The notes below the pieces were generated by a model. The model was not told the origin of the DNA. It was given only the letters and a program-made list of their open reading frames with translations, and ran no database searches. DNA of 64,000 nucleotides, from positions 394,638 to 458,637 of the forward strand of contig SJOL01007044.1 of NCBI GenBank assembly GCA_004794785.1, read 5' to 3'. This DNA comes from Opisthorchis felineus (Eukaryota > Platyhelminthes > Trematoda > Opisthorchiida > Opisthorchiidae). This document shows positions 34,998 to 47,546 of the stretch, piece after piece. Numbering within the stretch: the stretch's first letter is position 1; every line of letters begins with the position of its first letter. The translations under genes and the position numbers were made by a program.

Positions 34998-37695
34998 GGG
35001 AAATACATCAGCAAGCTTGGCTAACGTATAGTCGCATTTGGAAAATCCACCAGATATCACATGGAAGCCAGATGATCCGTGAGTGGGAGGAACATCAAGC
35101 AGTCAATCAGTGAAATCTGAGTTGAACCCTGAAACCATTTGTTAAGGATCCAGGACGAATTTGACAGCTGTTCCATTCTTTTGTTTCTTGTAGTGTTCAT
35201 CGAATTAACCGCTGCAGGGACTGTAGCTCGTAATTCCTCTGACGGGAGTTCGGAACACTAAGACTTAGCTACAGGTAGCTGTACAACAGCCTGAATAGCT
35301 TACATTCAAGATACAGCTTGCTAAAATCAAAATCAAGTATCCTCTCAACACGTTTCCTGAGAAACTGAGGTGCTATGAATTAAGATGACATCCAAAAAAA
35401 TCTATGGTGATTCGGAAGGTACGCAATACAGACGAATCCCCGCAAGGACCAACCATTTATTCGAAACCTACTGGCTTCATTTGCAGAATGGGACGTAGAC
35501 ATAGGATCTCGAAAGCGTTCTGAAATTTAACTCGACCAGTTATAAGTCCCAAAAAGGTGATAGAAAACTATTGCCACTTAATAACTTCAATTTCGCTCAG
35601 AATAATGGCACCAAAATTAAATCGTTTCAATTTTTGTTTAGTAGCCACATAGAATTCTGAAGGAGAAAATCATCCCGCCACCCTATACAGTCATTGGAAT
35701 GAGGGGAGGTAACCGAATTTGCGTGCGTTATCTGGTTTGTCTTCGGGCTTTGAACAACTCCGCACTAGTACCTTGTTCACAAAACTAATGTGAAGATCAT
35801 GATCTTTCACATTTCAATCTGTTGGACTTACACAGTCCTTTCAACCTTATCATTTCCGAGATCACTAAAACTTCTTTTACACACGATTCCTAGGACGCAA
35901 ATACCCGAGTGTTCACAGTAAGCTCAGATCATATTTAGTCTTGACCCTTAAGGCTGTTATTGGCAATATAGTGGTTAACCCCGGGGTCGTACAACCGGAT
36001 TTCTATTAATACTATACCTTCATCACGGTAAGGTGTTTTCGGCCAAACCAACCTCAAAAAAATCATGTTGTGATCGAATACATTTTTGGGAAATGAATCT
36101 AGCCCTTCCGTTTTTCTATGGAAGCAACGGTTAAGTCCTCAAATTACAGTAAGGCAATCACTAAATTGTTCTATGAATAGTACATATCCAATTTCATCAA
36201 AGTTCTAGATATACTACCAAGGAAGCTGCCATGTTATGGGTCCCAAAATTGCATGTCAAAGGCCAAACGTACTCCGAAATGATTGGGGACAATCGGAACT
36301 TTGAATCTTTCGGATCGGAGGTGATTACGGAAATGGTGAGACCGGAATAGATATGCCGGTCACATTTAATGAGACAACTAAGAGGGTAGTCGGCGAATTC
36401 GTTTCTGTGAACAGGATACTTGCAAGGATTCCCATGATACCCGAATTGAACCCAGGTAGCAAACGCCGGTTAGCTTTTAATACTTTATTACCGTGGCTAG
36501 CTGATGTCCAGCTGATTTAAGAACCAGTCTTGTCAAGGATTATTGCAACAAGCAAATTCAGAAGTATAGTTTGGTCACGAACGAACGTTGCCAAAGTACT
36601 TACGGAAGAGTGACTTTCCTTCAGTTCCTAATGAAATCGGTAGTTGGGCTGTGTCTGTTTGTTCTGAAGGATTATCTTAATACAAGCCGTCGAATTACCC
36701 TGAAGCAACAACCATTTTGGTGGATCGAGATAGTCGCTGAACCTCCTGGTGATCCGAGCTGTTTTAAACCTCACATAATTATGTGACTAAAAGCCGGGCA
36801 GTTCCTTTTTGGTTTCCAGGTTTATGTAAATAAACACATGTATAACTGTGCACAACCGTTTATAGCAGCATCCCCTGATTGACTATCACAGTCCGAACCA
36901 AAGAAATGCACGTTATATGAAACCAATCAGTCGACCGGAAAAATACCTGAAGGTTCAGTCTTTTTGTTTTATCAGCATCCCTACTATAGATAAATGTTGG
37001 ATGGAAGTTTAACCAACAAGATGTGTGATCTAATGGACCACTTTGACAGCGCATCCCTGCCATGAATCCTCGATGCAATATGATACCGTACATGGACTCA
37101 AACACCGGCTATTGACCCTGTCCAGAACGTCTTGTCCTCCGGATCACAGGCTGGGACATTTGCATATGCATAATCATGTGACGCGGTGATTTTGGAGAAT
37201 ATTTATTATAGACTCTTGTTTTTCTGCCACTTTCTTGATATTTGTTTATCTTATTCTCAAGGCAAGTCCTTGTTGTCGCTTTTTTTGGTAATAAAATTCA
37301 AAGCTCTGTGTGCAATATGACGTGATGCTTGAAAACGACTGTCTAGAACGATAGGCAGGTAAAATGTTATCCATAATCTAGCCGATTTCCCCTCTTCCTC
37401 GAGTCACTGTAAGACGTATTTAAAAGATCAACAAATGCGCGCTGTTTATTTAGTTCACTGCAAATCACAATGGGGTCACATAGATTGTCAACGAATAATT
37501 CGTGAAACCTGGGAAGCGGCATCGATGTTAATTAAGAGTCCCCTTGCTCCAAAAAAGATGAATTTTTTAGTCCATTCTATACGGAATCAGTCAACGAGGT
37601 CTCTTTAGGATAGCGTATAGGTCCGAATGTGCCCAAACTCAGAAGTTGAATTCACATATGAACTCACCTTTAAATCATGTGGACTAGCTACATAC
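34998..37695. other. No supported gene
   Basis: A possible minus-strand tRNA-like B box (GGGTTCAATTCG, near 36454) may mark another SINE fragment. Frames 36571-36786 and 36860-37105 show no motif. Confidence 0.4.
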
Positions 37696-37867
37696 TGTTC
37701 TATTAACTAAATTAGATTCCTTGTCCTACAAGAAGACAATGTTAGGTGGAGATGGTGGTAAAGTCATGGTCAGCGGACTTGTGAACTTGACACTCACAGA
37801 CGATTTAAAATGAACGAGATCGGACGTACCATCACTGTTCACAATGACTGTTTGCAGATGGCAAGCC
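37696..37867 (-). CDS. Candidate pair of small exons joined by a 72-base intron, unidentified
   Basis: Exon A 37867-37798 (70 bases) follows a strong acceptor TTCTATTTTCAG and ends at a perfect donor GTGAGT (37797-37792). Exon B starts at 37725 after the acceptor ATTGTCTTCTTGTAG and may end at 37696 before GTATGT. Both junctions are phase 0, giving ACHLQTVIVNSDGTSDLVHF...KSS then DKESNLVNRT. Phase agreement and three good splice sites support it. The unspliced frame is also open (37726-38037), and no family is recognised. Confidence 0.3.
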
Positions 37868-40189
37868 CTGAAAATAGAAGAGTAAACTATTAAATGCGTC
37901 ATGTGTTGTGGTTTGTCGTTTAATGCAGTCGATGAATTCCGCCTTCTTAAGCTGGGATTCGGACTGTGCTTAATTTTGAAGTCATAAGTATTCTCTAGTA
38001 AGATACCTAGATTCAAAAGAGAGGCTGCACTGACCACGGTCCTGGTTGATAGGTCTGATTTTTCTACAGCCGTGAGCTTGTCAAGTAGGTAAGTGCTTTG
38101 AACGTTTACATGACTTAGAAACCCACAGTTTTGGATTCATAAGGCTGGTACATGTTCCCAGGTTTAGCCAATTCTTCAAACTTCTCGAACGTGTGTGTGA
38201 CGTGTTGATAAACAAAGTTCCTTTGTAAGAAAATAATGTGATGTTTTCCGCAATTTCTTTGGGGCCTAAACTGCGTGCAGTTTAGTTAAGCTAAAGCTAA
38301 ACCACTGGCCATGTTCTGGGACTCAGAAATTTTTTATCAGCTTACGCGCTTTGGCCAATTCGTCCGTGTTTTTTGTCGGTTAGGAAGATGTGATTATGCC
38401 CTCATACATCATTCAGGTTGTGCTTTCGTTTTGAGAATGATAGCGACATTTTTGACCCCAGAATAAAAGGTTCTGTTTGTGTTTAAGTCTCACAGTTGTT
38501 GAGGTGCTTTGAAATAGAAAAATTGTCAAATAATTTCACGCCACTCGATAATAATTTAAGCTAGTCAAGGTCTGGAAGTGAGGTGTCGTGATTTTAGAAA
38601 TAGAGGTTACTGGGGCATATTCCGACAGCAAATTGACACGCATGGGTTTTAAAGATGTTAGGAATTGTATTTTCGGGTCTTGACGACTACAAATTGTCGC
38701 ATTTCTACATACGCCCCACAGTGAACGCGTGCTTTCATTTTGGTTGGTAGCCCGCAAATCGGTTGGCAGTTGGCAAAAACAGAAAATATATCCCTAAATT
38801 GATTCGTAGACCGAAAATGCCTTCGCTGTCATTTCAGTGCGCATGCCCAATCGAAAGTCAATTTTCGATACATCATGAAGCTTAGTTTTCTGGCAGTATA
38901 GCTCGTCAGAAAAAACAAAATATCCCTGAGTGCGTGGTGTCGTTTTTTCAGGTGTTCTGTTCCCAAATGTCCAACAGAAATCAGTAAACGTCACCAGAAA
39001 TTACCCGATGCAATGAAATGGAAAGATGGGAAATAGGTTTGGTGCGCTTGTACGTCATCACAACTGAAGTTGGCTAGAGAGCTTATGAATGTTTGACATC
39101 CAGATCGGATCATTCACGTTTAAGTGGTTTTAGTGACAGTCTTTATCAAGTAGTTGTACTGATAGCTACAAGTGGTGTTGGAAGCATATTTTTGGTGAAT
39201 ATCTTTTAATGCAAGTCTTATGATAAGCGTCAGGTTAAATAACGAGCTTGGTATTATTCGTGCTCCACGCATCGTTTAAACGAACTACACTCCTTCTTTC
39301 CACTTGCCTATTAGTCCGCTGCATACTTCATGAAATTCGCTGGAGAAAATATTTCACTGCAGATGATACAACGACATTTGTTACCTGCAGAACAGTCATT
39401 GATGGCTGTAAAGTTCAGTGCTGTAGTACACTTCTTGACTCAAATTTCCTCCTTTAGAAGTGCGAGAGAATGAGACTGCTTCCTGGAAAACCGTACTGGA
39501 TGATGTTTTAAGTGCATTGAATGTTAACAAGGGTGCTCATTTGAATTCAACATTGCGACGGCGTGCTAGCAACCCGAACTCATCCATCTAGGCGCTCGTG
39601 AACCCAAGTAATGGGAGGGTACGATATAAGATTAGAAAGTTAGCAATAAAGTGCTCATTTAAAAAGGGTTTTCACCTTAGTGGACCAGACTAATGTCTCT
39701 TACACAGCCATTTAGTGCCTCACTAATACATACAATAATCTACACCAGTAAAAGAATATGTCAGGTCAAATGAACATGTGACCAGAGTAAGGGGCTACTC
39801 TGGTGAATGGGTATCATCTTCCAAGCTCTTTTAAGGGCTTACTATACGGTGAACTATTTGCACATGAAGGATTTATACCAGAATTGAGATCGTAGACGAA
39901 TCATGAACATAGATTTTATTGTGCTCTCAAGGAAGATACGTATCAGGATGTTTCGTTGTATGGGTGTGAGAAGTAATCTCTCCGGGCAGCGAAACTGAGA
40001 CGTCTTCACATATGCGACAACCATGTTCCCTGTAGGCTGGTGCCAGTAAATCAGTAACAAGACGTTTGAAAAACGCACATTTGGGTGTACAACAGAAATT
40101 TCAATCGAAGATTGTGTCCAGTACAAAAATCTGTGCTGGTCAGTTTATGTATTATGCATTTTGAATCATCGTTTGCCAATCAGAATGCT
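37868..40189. other. No supported gene
   Basis: Minus frames 38536-38757, 38794-38994 and 39854-40126 have no recognised motif. If minus-strand exons on either side belong to one gene, this is an intron. Confidence 0.35.
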
Positions 40190-40600
40190 GTTTGCCATGT
40201 CTACTTCAGAGCGGTACAAGGAGAGCGGTGGCAACTTTTGGTCACGCAGGGGCGTGTGGAAGAGATTACGAAAAGTCTGGGTGTAGCTCGCCCTTCAGGG
40301 TCGCATGGAGGGTTCGCATGATTCCACTGTGTACGGTTAGAGAAGCTGAGAGATATGGCTGTTAATCATTGTCACTGATGCGCTTGTTGTCAATTTTTAT
40401 ACGCCGTTTGAGTGAGTGTCTGGAGGGCACCTCGCGATAACTGTGCTGTGCTAGCACTAAGTCCCTTCCCAATCCACTTCTATTCTTTACTTCACTTTGG
40501 GGCTTCCAGATAAATTTCGGTTGTACGAGTGCAAATCATCAGTGTTAAATACTGATGTTTTGCTGCCGATGCAGATGATGATGACGGTATTGTACCCCTC
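40190..40600 (+). mobile_element. RTE-like LINE, 3' tail fragment
   Basis: The frame reading RWQLLVTQGRVEEITKSLG (about 40230-40290), then in other frames SGSHGGFA, LEKLRDMAVNHCH and the 3' untranslated block GCACCTC...AGCACTAAGTCCCTTCCC, parallels the end of the copy at 61.5-62.3 kb (MTWQKG-x-K-x-ITKSLG, LPGWGPRD, TLQDMA in the family). It ends in a GATGATGATGACGG tail near 40590, matching the short TGA-type tandem tail typical of RTE elements. Strongly 5' truncated and frameshifted. Confidence 0.6.
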
Positions 40601-40675
40601 AAACCACCTTCTAAACAGGTGCCGATTAACAATAAAATAACGACGTTGAATTAATCTCTAATAAACAAATCTTAC

Positions 40676-40888
40676 GCTAGTTAAACCGCACCTGACCTGT
40701 GGTATCAGTCTGCCAGATAGAGTATCTGCTGTAAACTGAGATCGTATTCGACCCAACTTTTCATCAGACGGTACTGTGTGGATGAATGTTGGTGGCGTCC
40801 CGACAACTGGCTTACATAACATCCTCGAGGACAGCGCATGGTTAGCCAAATTAAGCATGTCATGACCGCGTGTCTCTAGGGACAGGCT
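40676..40888 (-). CDS. Unidentified exon candidate (71 codons)
   Basis: 213 bases, phase 0 at both ends, between the acceptor ACACATTTTCAG (ending 40889) and the donor GTAAGA (40675-40670); an alternative donor CAG|GTCAGG lies about 23 bases earlier. The peptide reads SLSLETRGHDMLNLANHALS, CKPVVGTPPTFIHTVPSDEK and ends near GRLIPQ. Protein-like, no membrane segment, no family recognised. The RTE tail just to the left lies on the other strand. Confidence 0.3.
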
Positions 40889-41147
40889 CTGAAAATGTGT
40901 CTGCTTCAAATACCGATGTCATTCACCGGATTACTTGGAAACAGCACTTTGAATCCGTTGTATGCTAGGCGTGGACAGTTGATACTGCCCTGTTACTGAG
41001 TTGACGCCTATGAGCGACCGATGTCCAAGCGACGATAGTGTGTTACAGATTTATCAATGTGGCCGTGTTGGGGATATCAATGTCCCCAAAAACTCTGTAA
41101 CTTTGTGTGTGCTAACAAACTTCCGGTATTTTTCTAGGTCAAACTAT

Positions 41148-41149
<2 letters not shown>

Positions 41150-41181
<32 letters not shown>
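41150..41181. repeat. TA dinucleotide microsatellite, 32 bases
   Basis: Uninterrupted (AT)16 from 41150 to 41181. Confidence 0.95.
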
Positions 41182-41184
<3 letters not shown>

Positions 41185-41265
41185 TTGTCATTTTTCCGTT
41201 AATCGCCTGTTAATGGCGTGTTGTTCGAATCATTAAAGTTGTGTGCAAGGTTTTCGTCTTCTTAC

Positions 41266-41433
41266 TATTCGCCGTAGTAGGAGTCGGGATCAAGCAACAT
41301 ATCCGGGGATAGAATATCGTTACAGTCCACGCATATTATTGTTTGCTCGCTGCGTGATCGAAACCCAACAGGCCGCTTTTCGATTAGAAGGGTGTGATCC
41401 AAAAAGTGCTTTAAGCGATCGAATAGATTCGAA
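41266..41433 (-). CDS. Unidentified exon candidate (55 codons)
   Basis: 168 bases between a good acceptor (TATTTCCACTCAG, ending 41434) and a GTAAGA donor (41265-41260) that lies exactly where the unspliced frame would hit TAG. Two codon bases are carried in and out. Peptide: NLFDRLKHFLDHTLLIEKRP, then TIICVDCNDILSPDMLLDPD and SYYGE. Its phase does not join directly to 40676-40888. Not recognised. Confidence 0.3.
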
Positions 41434-42834
41434 CTGAGTGGAAATACCACTGTTAATTGATATACTATGATCGTATCATGTCTATGTTCCCTTGAGTGTG
41501 CTTTCGGATTCTTGTAACTTACTTCTTAGTAGTTTTGACCGAACCAAGAAAAAAACTGACTGCTTGTGGCCAAACGAGTTAAAAAGATACGTGGGATGGA
41601 ATTTTTTCATTACGCACAGGATGTCTGGCCAAAACTCGCTTTTCACTTATTTACTCTGACAATCCATATGTGTGTTACGAATTCCGCAGACCGTGCTCTG
41701 TGGTAGTGTTATAGCCAGTGCGATTTCGACCGCAACTCATTTGGATTTCATTGCTATACACATCTGAACACGTTCTATTTATTCCAAGATCTTCCCTGTC
41801 TATAGAGAATTTCTGTTGTTAATGAAGTCGCGACTGTGCGTTTATTTATTGTCTATAATTTTTTTGAATCCGCCCACTGAACCAAGAAATATTACTGGGA
41901 AGATTCTGCGTGTTTTCAAACTTAAACAACTTCAGTATAATAGCCTTTAGGTATGAACATCGTGTGCATACGATAGGTGGATTTGATTCTACTAGCCAAC
42001 GGTATCGGAGTTCCAGGCGTCCCACCCAGTAAGCGTGAAAACAGCCATGGTATATAAAGCAAAGGAGATATCGATGGACACTTGAGGTGCAGCAAAGCAA
42101 ACACAATTAAAAAAACGCGGAAAAGGAACAACCCTACTGTTTTTTTCTCTTAGAAAATCACTGAACAAAGTGGAACAAGGCAGGTACCAGGGAACTGGAC
42201 GCACCTGCAACTATTGTATGGTGAAAGGGAGTTCGAAAAATTGGCGTGATCTTGTCTGAGGATGATACTTATACTTAAAGTACATAATATCATCCAAAAC
42301 CCATACCACCGAATGGACAAAAGATACCTTTTGAGGTTTACTAATGGGACTGTAATTCCTTCCATATAAGTGACGCAAGTAGACAACCAGGTCTACATAT
42401 CAGTGACCATAAACGATAACCATGATTATCACCAAAAACCTGTAACGCAATTGTACACTATTTGGTCATTATCTTGTTTGGGCTATCACAGCACCGCGCC
42501 GTTTGATTTGACCGGTTCATATTCCTTCAAAAAGCTGTCATCACTGAAACAAAAATGTTAATATGAAAGTGTAGGCAATCACAACCTGGCGGCGTAAATC
42601 TGAATGACGGATAGTGTTAATATTTTGTATGTACCGTGCCTACCCACAACATCGAACTAATCCACGCCGTGGTAACCGCCTAGTACTCGGTCGGTCCCGT
42701 ACTTGCCCATATCGATCCCAATAATCACACATCGACTGAGATTGTTGCTTCCATGAGGAGATGATTAAGATGCTTCATGTTTCATGTAGTTTAGTTGATA
42801 TCGATTAATTTGTTCCTGACGGAAAGCACACGCG
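41434..42834. other. No supported gene
   Basis: Overlapping minus frames 41846-42386 without recognised motif. Confidence 0.4.
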
Positions 42835-43212
42835 ATGGCCGAAAGCCTGAACAAAGTTGTTCTAAAGTTGTTTCACTCCTTCAATTATTCAGCTAGCATT
42901 GAATCACAAAAAACGTTCTTTTTTTCTTTTTTAACTATAATGACTTCGCTGCCTCCTTGTCAATTATGGTTATCAGCTTTCCTCCATGAGAAGTTTCCAC
43001 AGCGTATTTCCACGTATTTCCATAGATACATATGGTGTCTTTGCCTGATCGTCTTGGCGCATCAGTGGATACTATTAAAGCTCTTTTCGTTCTGTATACT
43101 TACTGTCCCGCCCCTGGGTCTCTTTTCGGAAATACTGGAAACACCACTGGTCATTTATCGGATGAGAAGCCGAAAAGGTCGCACGTCATCCGTTTATGAC
43201 CTGACTATATGA
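42835..43212 (+). CDS. Unidentified 125-residue ORF with two hydrophobic segments
   Basis: ATG 42835 in a good context (G at -3, G at +4), 125 codons. Starts MAESLNKVVLKLFHSFNY. Hydrophobic stretches lie near residues 27-50 (with FFFSFLTIM and CQLWLSAFL) and 65-97 (WCLCLIVLAHQWILL and SFCILTVPPLGLF), ending in a basic tail (MRSRKGR). AATAAA lies at 43318-43323, about 106 bases after the stop. This could be a small intronless membrane-protein gene. The T-rich plus strand also favours such frames by chance, and no family is recognised. Confidence 0.25.
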   Translation: MAESLNKVVLKLFHSFNYSASIESQKTFFFSFLTIMTSLPPCQLWLSAFLHEKFPQRISTYFHRYIWCLCLIVLAHQWILLKLFSFCILTVPPLGLFSEILETPLVIYRMRSRKGRTSSVYDLTI

Positions 43213-43323
43213 AGGTGGCTTGTAGATATTTATTCCTATGAATACACCTGAAATTGGAAGTAAATAGTACTTGTCAACAGACTGTTTTACTATGATTACC
43301 AGCATCCTCGATTTTCAAATAAA

Positions 43324-44158
43324 TTTGCCGGGAGTGACTCTAGGACGATTAACATCGTTCAAGGTTGTGGATTTTCCATTCGAAACACAGCAAGGTTTCA
43401 AATTTTTGCGCTGATGATTTTCGGACCCACGTCAGTTCACCTGATAGCAGAATTTCCATGATCAGTGGTAGTGACGCCTAGATTTTTTCAAAAGACGTTT
43501 AGGAGACTTGATTGATAGAATCAGCTGTATGCTGGTAGTTTCAATGTTCTTTCTGGTTTAGTTAATTTGGCCCACGCTGTAAAACCACCCAGTCGGTTCT
43601 GGCGTCCCGTTGACCAGACCAGAATTTCAAGTACTTCATAACCTATCATTGAGGTGAATTCATATACGACTAACGAGGGTGCACATATGTGTAGATATTT
43701 ACAGGGAAAATCACAGTGAAGTAATGTCTAACGTTCAGCTTAAATTCTTTCCCTATGGAACATGCACTGACAATGATAACTGGAAAATTGCGTTGCCAAA
43801 ATCAACGGGTTATAGGTATCCGTGCGGCTTTCACGCATGTATCTCTACTGGTACTGCTATGGCAAGCAGCATTCTGGAATTTTTTAGGGGGACGTTGGCA
43901 AAAAATAATCACTAATGTTATCGCCAGTTTTCAATGACGTGTAATACACTCCTATCTAGTGGATTAACTGAGGTCCATTTGCATAGGGTAGGTTTACTTT
44001 CAAGCCATGGAGCAAGCTTACTGGCACAAACGCTACAAGCACTGACCAGTGGTGTCAGATTTGTATTGGGCGTAATATGCTAAGGTCGACGGCAGTAACG
44101 TTTGCAAAATTTAACCGCCATATCATATTCTGAGTCAGTTTTGACATGAGCGGTGTCT
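43324..44158 (+). other. No assigned gene; one weak exon candidate at 43705-43915
   Basis: After an acceptor-like GTAGATATTTACAG (ending 43704) a frame runs to a stop at 43913-43915, with VQLKFFPYGTCTDNDNWK and a CGFHAC pair. It has no homology I recognise and is not supported beyond openness. Confidence 0.2.
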
Positions 44159-44398
44159 TTAAAAGGACAAAACCTTGAAGTACATGATCTTGTGCTGTAA
44201 ACTTCTGTACACCTTCTTGCTCTCATTTGCTCTAACTGATTTGCAGCTACCCTCAGAACAAGCAAAAAGGTCGCTCCTCTCCAGCTGATAGGAAAATAAT
44301 AAATTGGTAGCTAATAGTAACTTATTGTCCGCTACAAATGCTTCGTAGTCCTGTGTGCAGAACGGCAAATTACATCTCGCAGGAAGACTGAAAACCAC
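44159..44398 (-). CDS. Unidentified exon candidate, minus strand
   Basis: A strong acceptor (CGTGGTTTTCAG) leads into a frame reading CNLPFCTQDYEAFVADNKLL and LLFSYQLERSDLFAC; a second acceptor-like TGCACACAG lies inside. An overlapping frame (44080-44265) is Cys-rich and ends CKRYCRRP. No clear donor was chosen. The CNLPFC...Y string faintly recalls the C-x-L-P-C...Y motif of DEG/ENaC channels, but spacing is wrong. Not identified. Confidence 0.2.
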   Translation of the reverse strand: MVFSLPARCNLPFCTQDYEAFVADNKLLLATNLLFSYQLERSDLFACSEGSCKSVRANESKKVYRSLQHKIMYFKVLSF

Positions 44399-46031
44399 GA
44401 AGAGAGCGGACGCTGTTATGCAAAATTTATTGCAAAGTTTGCGACAAACACTGAGCAGGACAGATAGGAAGGAAAATGCCTACCTGACTGAATTACCACC
44501 AACTTACCGTTAAATAGTCCGACTAGTTTTCACTCTTCCCCATACACGAACATAAAGTTGGACGCGAATGTGACCAAAAACAAATCAGTAGTCAATCCCA
44601 AGAAATAGCAACGAGACGAAGAGTTATGTAAACGTGGTACTCAGCCAAAAGCATCAACACACAGATTGAGATCTAACCAATCTATCAAAATCTGAAAACA
44701 AAAGGGCTCCGGAACCACCCAACACAAAATTTGCAAAAGAAACCAAAGAAGAAATCGATACAAAGTGCTAAGAGAAAGTGCTAACCGGGCGGTTGAAGCC
44801 CGGTCACTGACAGTTCTTCTATTTTCTGCTCATTGAAGGAGATAAATCCCTAGTATTGCCAACAGATGTAACCATGTCTCTACTCGGCTCACCAGGATTC
44901 GCTCTTATGTCCGTTGGAACGGCCGAACGAATCAATCATAGCCTGGAAAGCAGCCAAACAGATTCAATAATTTGAATAAACAGACAACAGCATTGTCAGC
45001 CAATTGCTCCACTTCTACTGAATATCTTTGCTGGCTCACGGGGGCGCCATTCTCATAACCGTTCTGTGTACGATGCACTGATTTCTGCCAAACAGACTGA
45101 CCGGCCATTATGGACGTGCTTTCGTGCGGGTAGTTTTAGCTTCACCCTCTTCTTTACTCTTTATCTACAGCAGCAATGAGAACAACAGAAGTAACGATTT
45201 TTCATGAATATGAAGGTTATAAAAATTAGCCCAATAATCGGCCACTGTTCGATCGGAAAGTCGAAATTTCTATAACAGTCATACTGGAAATTCGACCCTG
45301 GCTTACGTAAGCCTGTCTGACAAACCCTGACGACTTCACCAAAATAGTATTTTTCTTATCTACGTCACCATGGTAAAAAGCGCCCAACTACATGTTCCAG
45401 TTAGCTGGTGGATATACAGAATTAGAGAGGTTGAATCAAGAAGGGCATCACATTAGTATAGACCAGCAGGGTTTATCATCATGGGACGACTGAGAGGGGC
45501 CCAAGTTCTGACGGGCATGGTCTTATGGTGTAACCAGCACTCTAGTCAACCAAATCATTCCGTTTGTTTGGAGTATGGGGAGATACTTAAATGCGAATCC
45601 AGCTTTCAGTCTGAAAGTTAAGTTGGTCTGTGTTCCAAAGTCCGGAACCACGATATAGCTGCAGCTACATCCTTGATGCCTATCACCAGAAGTGCAAATT
45701 GCAGAAACCTACTGAGTTCGACAGTAGACAGTTCAGCCACACATTTTTTATTAGCACTGTGAATAACTTGCACACACAACATGCATGACCCGCACGCATG
45801 AGTATTTGTCATTCGGTGAGCCAGTCAACAAGTGAGCGCATAGTGTGAACTGTTTGAACGAAGGCGCTATATTCCGCCCATTTACGAGTCAGTCGCATCA
45901 ATGACCAGCCACTTGTAGTCGACTGACGTAACACACTTGTGAAACTATATTCAATTATCACCGATAAGATATGAACTCATTCATTCATAACTTACATATT
46001 TGTCCAGTCTGGGTAAGATTTGATCAAGATG
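44399..46031. other. No supported gene
   Basis: One unremarkable open frame on the plus strand (45000-45180) lacks splice support. The minus frame 45618-45812 is unrecognised. Confidence 0.4.
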
Positions 46032-46125
46032 CTAGTCAGCCACGCGAGGCCAAACGGTTAAGTGTTCAACCACTGACGGGAAGGTTGCGGGTTCGAAACT
46101 ATCTGAGTTTCGTGAGATACGCACT
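46032..46125 (+). repeat. tRNA-derived SINE cut by the assembly gap
   Basis: A box AGGCCAAACGG (46047-46057) and B box GGGTTCGAAAC (46089-46099). The sequence then reads GTGAGATACGCACT and stops at the gap. In the copy at 63.9 kb the matching GAGGATATGCACT is followed at once by a hammerhead core, so the missing bases here may have held one. Confidence 0.6.
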
Positions 46126-46539
46126 NNNNNNNNNNNNNNNNNNNNNNNNNNNNNNNNNNNNNNNNNNNNNNNNNNNNNNNNNNNNNNNNNNNNNNNNNNN
46201 NNNNNNNNNNNNNNNNNNNNNNNNNNNNNNNNNNNNNNNNNNNNNNNNNNNNNNNNNNNNNNNNNNNNNNNNNNNNNNNNNNNNNNNNNNNNNNNNNNNN
46301 NNNNNNNNNNNNNNNNNNNNNNNNNNNNNNNNNNNNNNNNNNNNNNNNNNNNNNNNNNNNNNNNNNNNNNNNNNNNNNNNNNNNNNNNNNNNNNNNNNNN
46401 NNNNNNNNNNNNNNNNNNNNNNNNNNNNNNNNNNNNNNNNNNNNNNNNNNNNNNNNNNNNNNNNNNNNNNNNNNNNNNNNNNNNNNNNNNNNNNNNNNNN
46501 NNNNNNNNNNNNNNNNNNNNNNNNNNNNNNNNNNNNNNN
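46126..46539. other. Assembly gap, 414 n
   Basis: Continuous n. Open frames spanning it are meaningless. It begins inside a SINE, as expected for a repeat-induced gap. Confidence 0.99.
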
Positions 46540-47546
46540 ATCATTTGGGCGTTAATGTCGCTATTTCTGCACACCACTTAATTACATACACTACTGTGTC
46601 CCTATTATTCTTCATTGTCTACTATTTGCATGTCTTTTTCACCCGAAGAACATAAAAACAATATAACATATCCTTACTAGTGAAATACATCGGGGATAGT
46701 CGTGAATACCTGCGACGTTTGAAAGATATCTGAGAGCGTCTGACAGTAAAATAGGTGCTTGTGTCCACTGACGCATCTGACATGTTCAAACACAAATATC
46801 CTATGATGTAGAGTGGTTTTCATGTCTTCAGCAAGTTATTCTAACCCGGTGATTCTCGCACAAATCATCCAAACGGAAGTTGGAACTCGAAAAGTCTAAA
46901 AAGTTAGGCAGCTTGCGCCAAATGACGCACACAGTACGAGCGCAGAAATCATGTGTTTTTGCACCCGCTTGTTGTAGATCCCAAGAACGATGAACTGCAA
47001 TTTAACTTTTTTATGCCCCCCCCCCCAAGTGTCGAATGTAATCACCGGGAAATTAGATCGCTTTGCTAAAAACCAAGCATCAGGGGCATTTGATTGGCCG
47101 CTGAACAGATGTAGTAAAATTTGGTAACGAGCAACGCATGTTCCATATGGGGGTTTGGAACACTGAGAATTTTTTTAGAATTTGGACTGTTCTGCTAACA
47201 GCCATCAGAAAAAGTTTACATGTATGGTCTAGTATTTGCTAGTGGCCTGAAATTTGTGAGAGTGTAAACTTGTGGAATGTTTAATGTCAGTTGACTTCTT
47301 AGCTTCGTAGAATAATCAGAGTCAAAGGCTATTTAAAACCAACAGAAAAGCGCATGAAATAAATAAACAACTATAAAAACTTGAAGCAGGACCACAATAT
47401 CGACTCAAGAGGGTCTTACATAACAGTCACAAGCATTTTTACTCATTAGAAAAAGTCCAAAGACCAAAGTGTGCTAAAACAGTCTCATTGACATCTCAAA
47501 CACAGCGCACACCTTCGGGAAGCTGGGCAAATTCTCCTTCCTTCAG
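46540..47546. other. No supported gene
   Basis: Contains a run of eleven C (47016-47026). Nothing else recognised. Confidence 0.4.

Noticed and set aside
45971..46577. Long open frames across the gap on both strands
   Set aside because: Open only because n runs are read as unknown residues.
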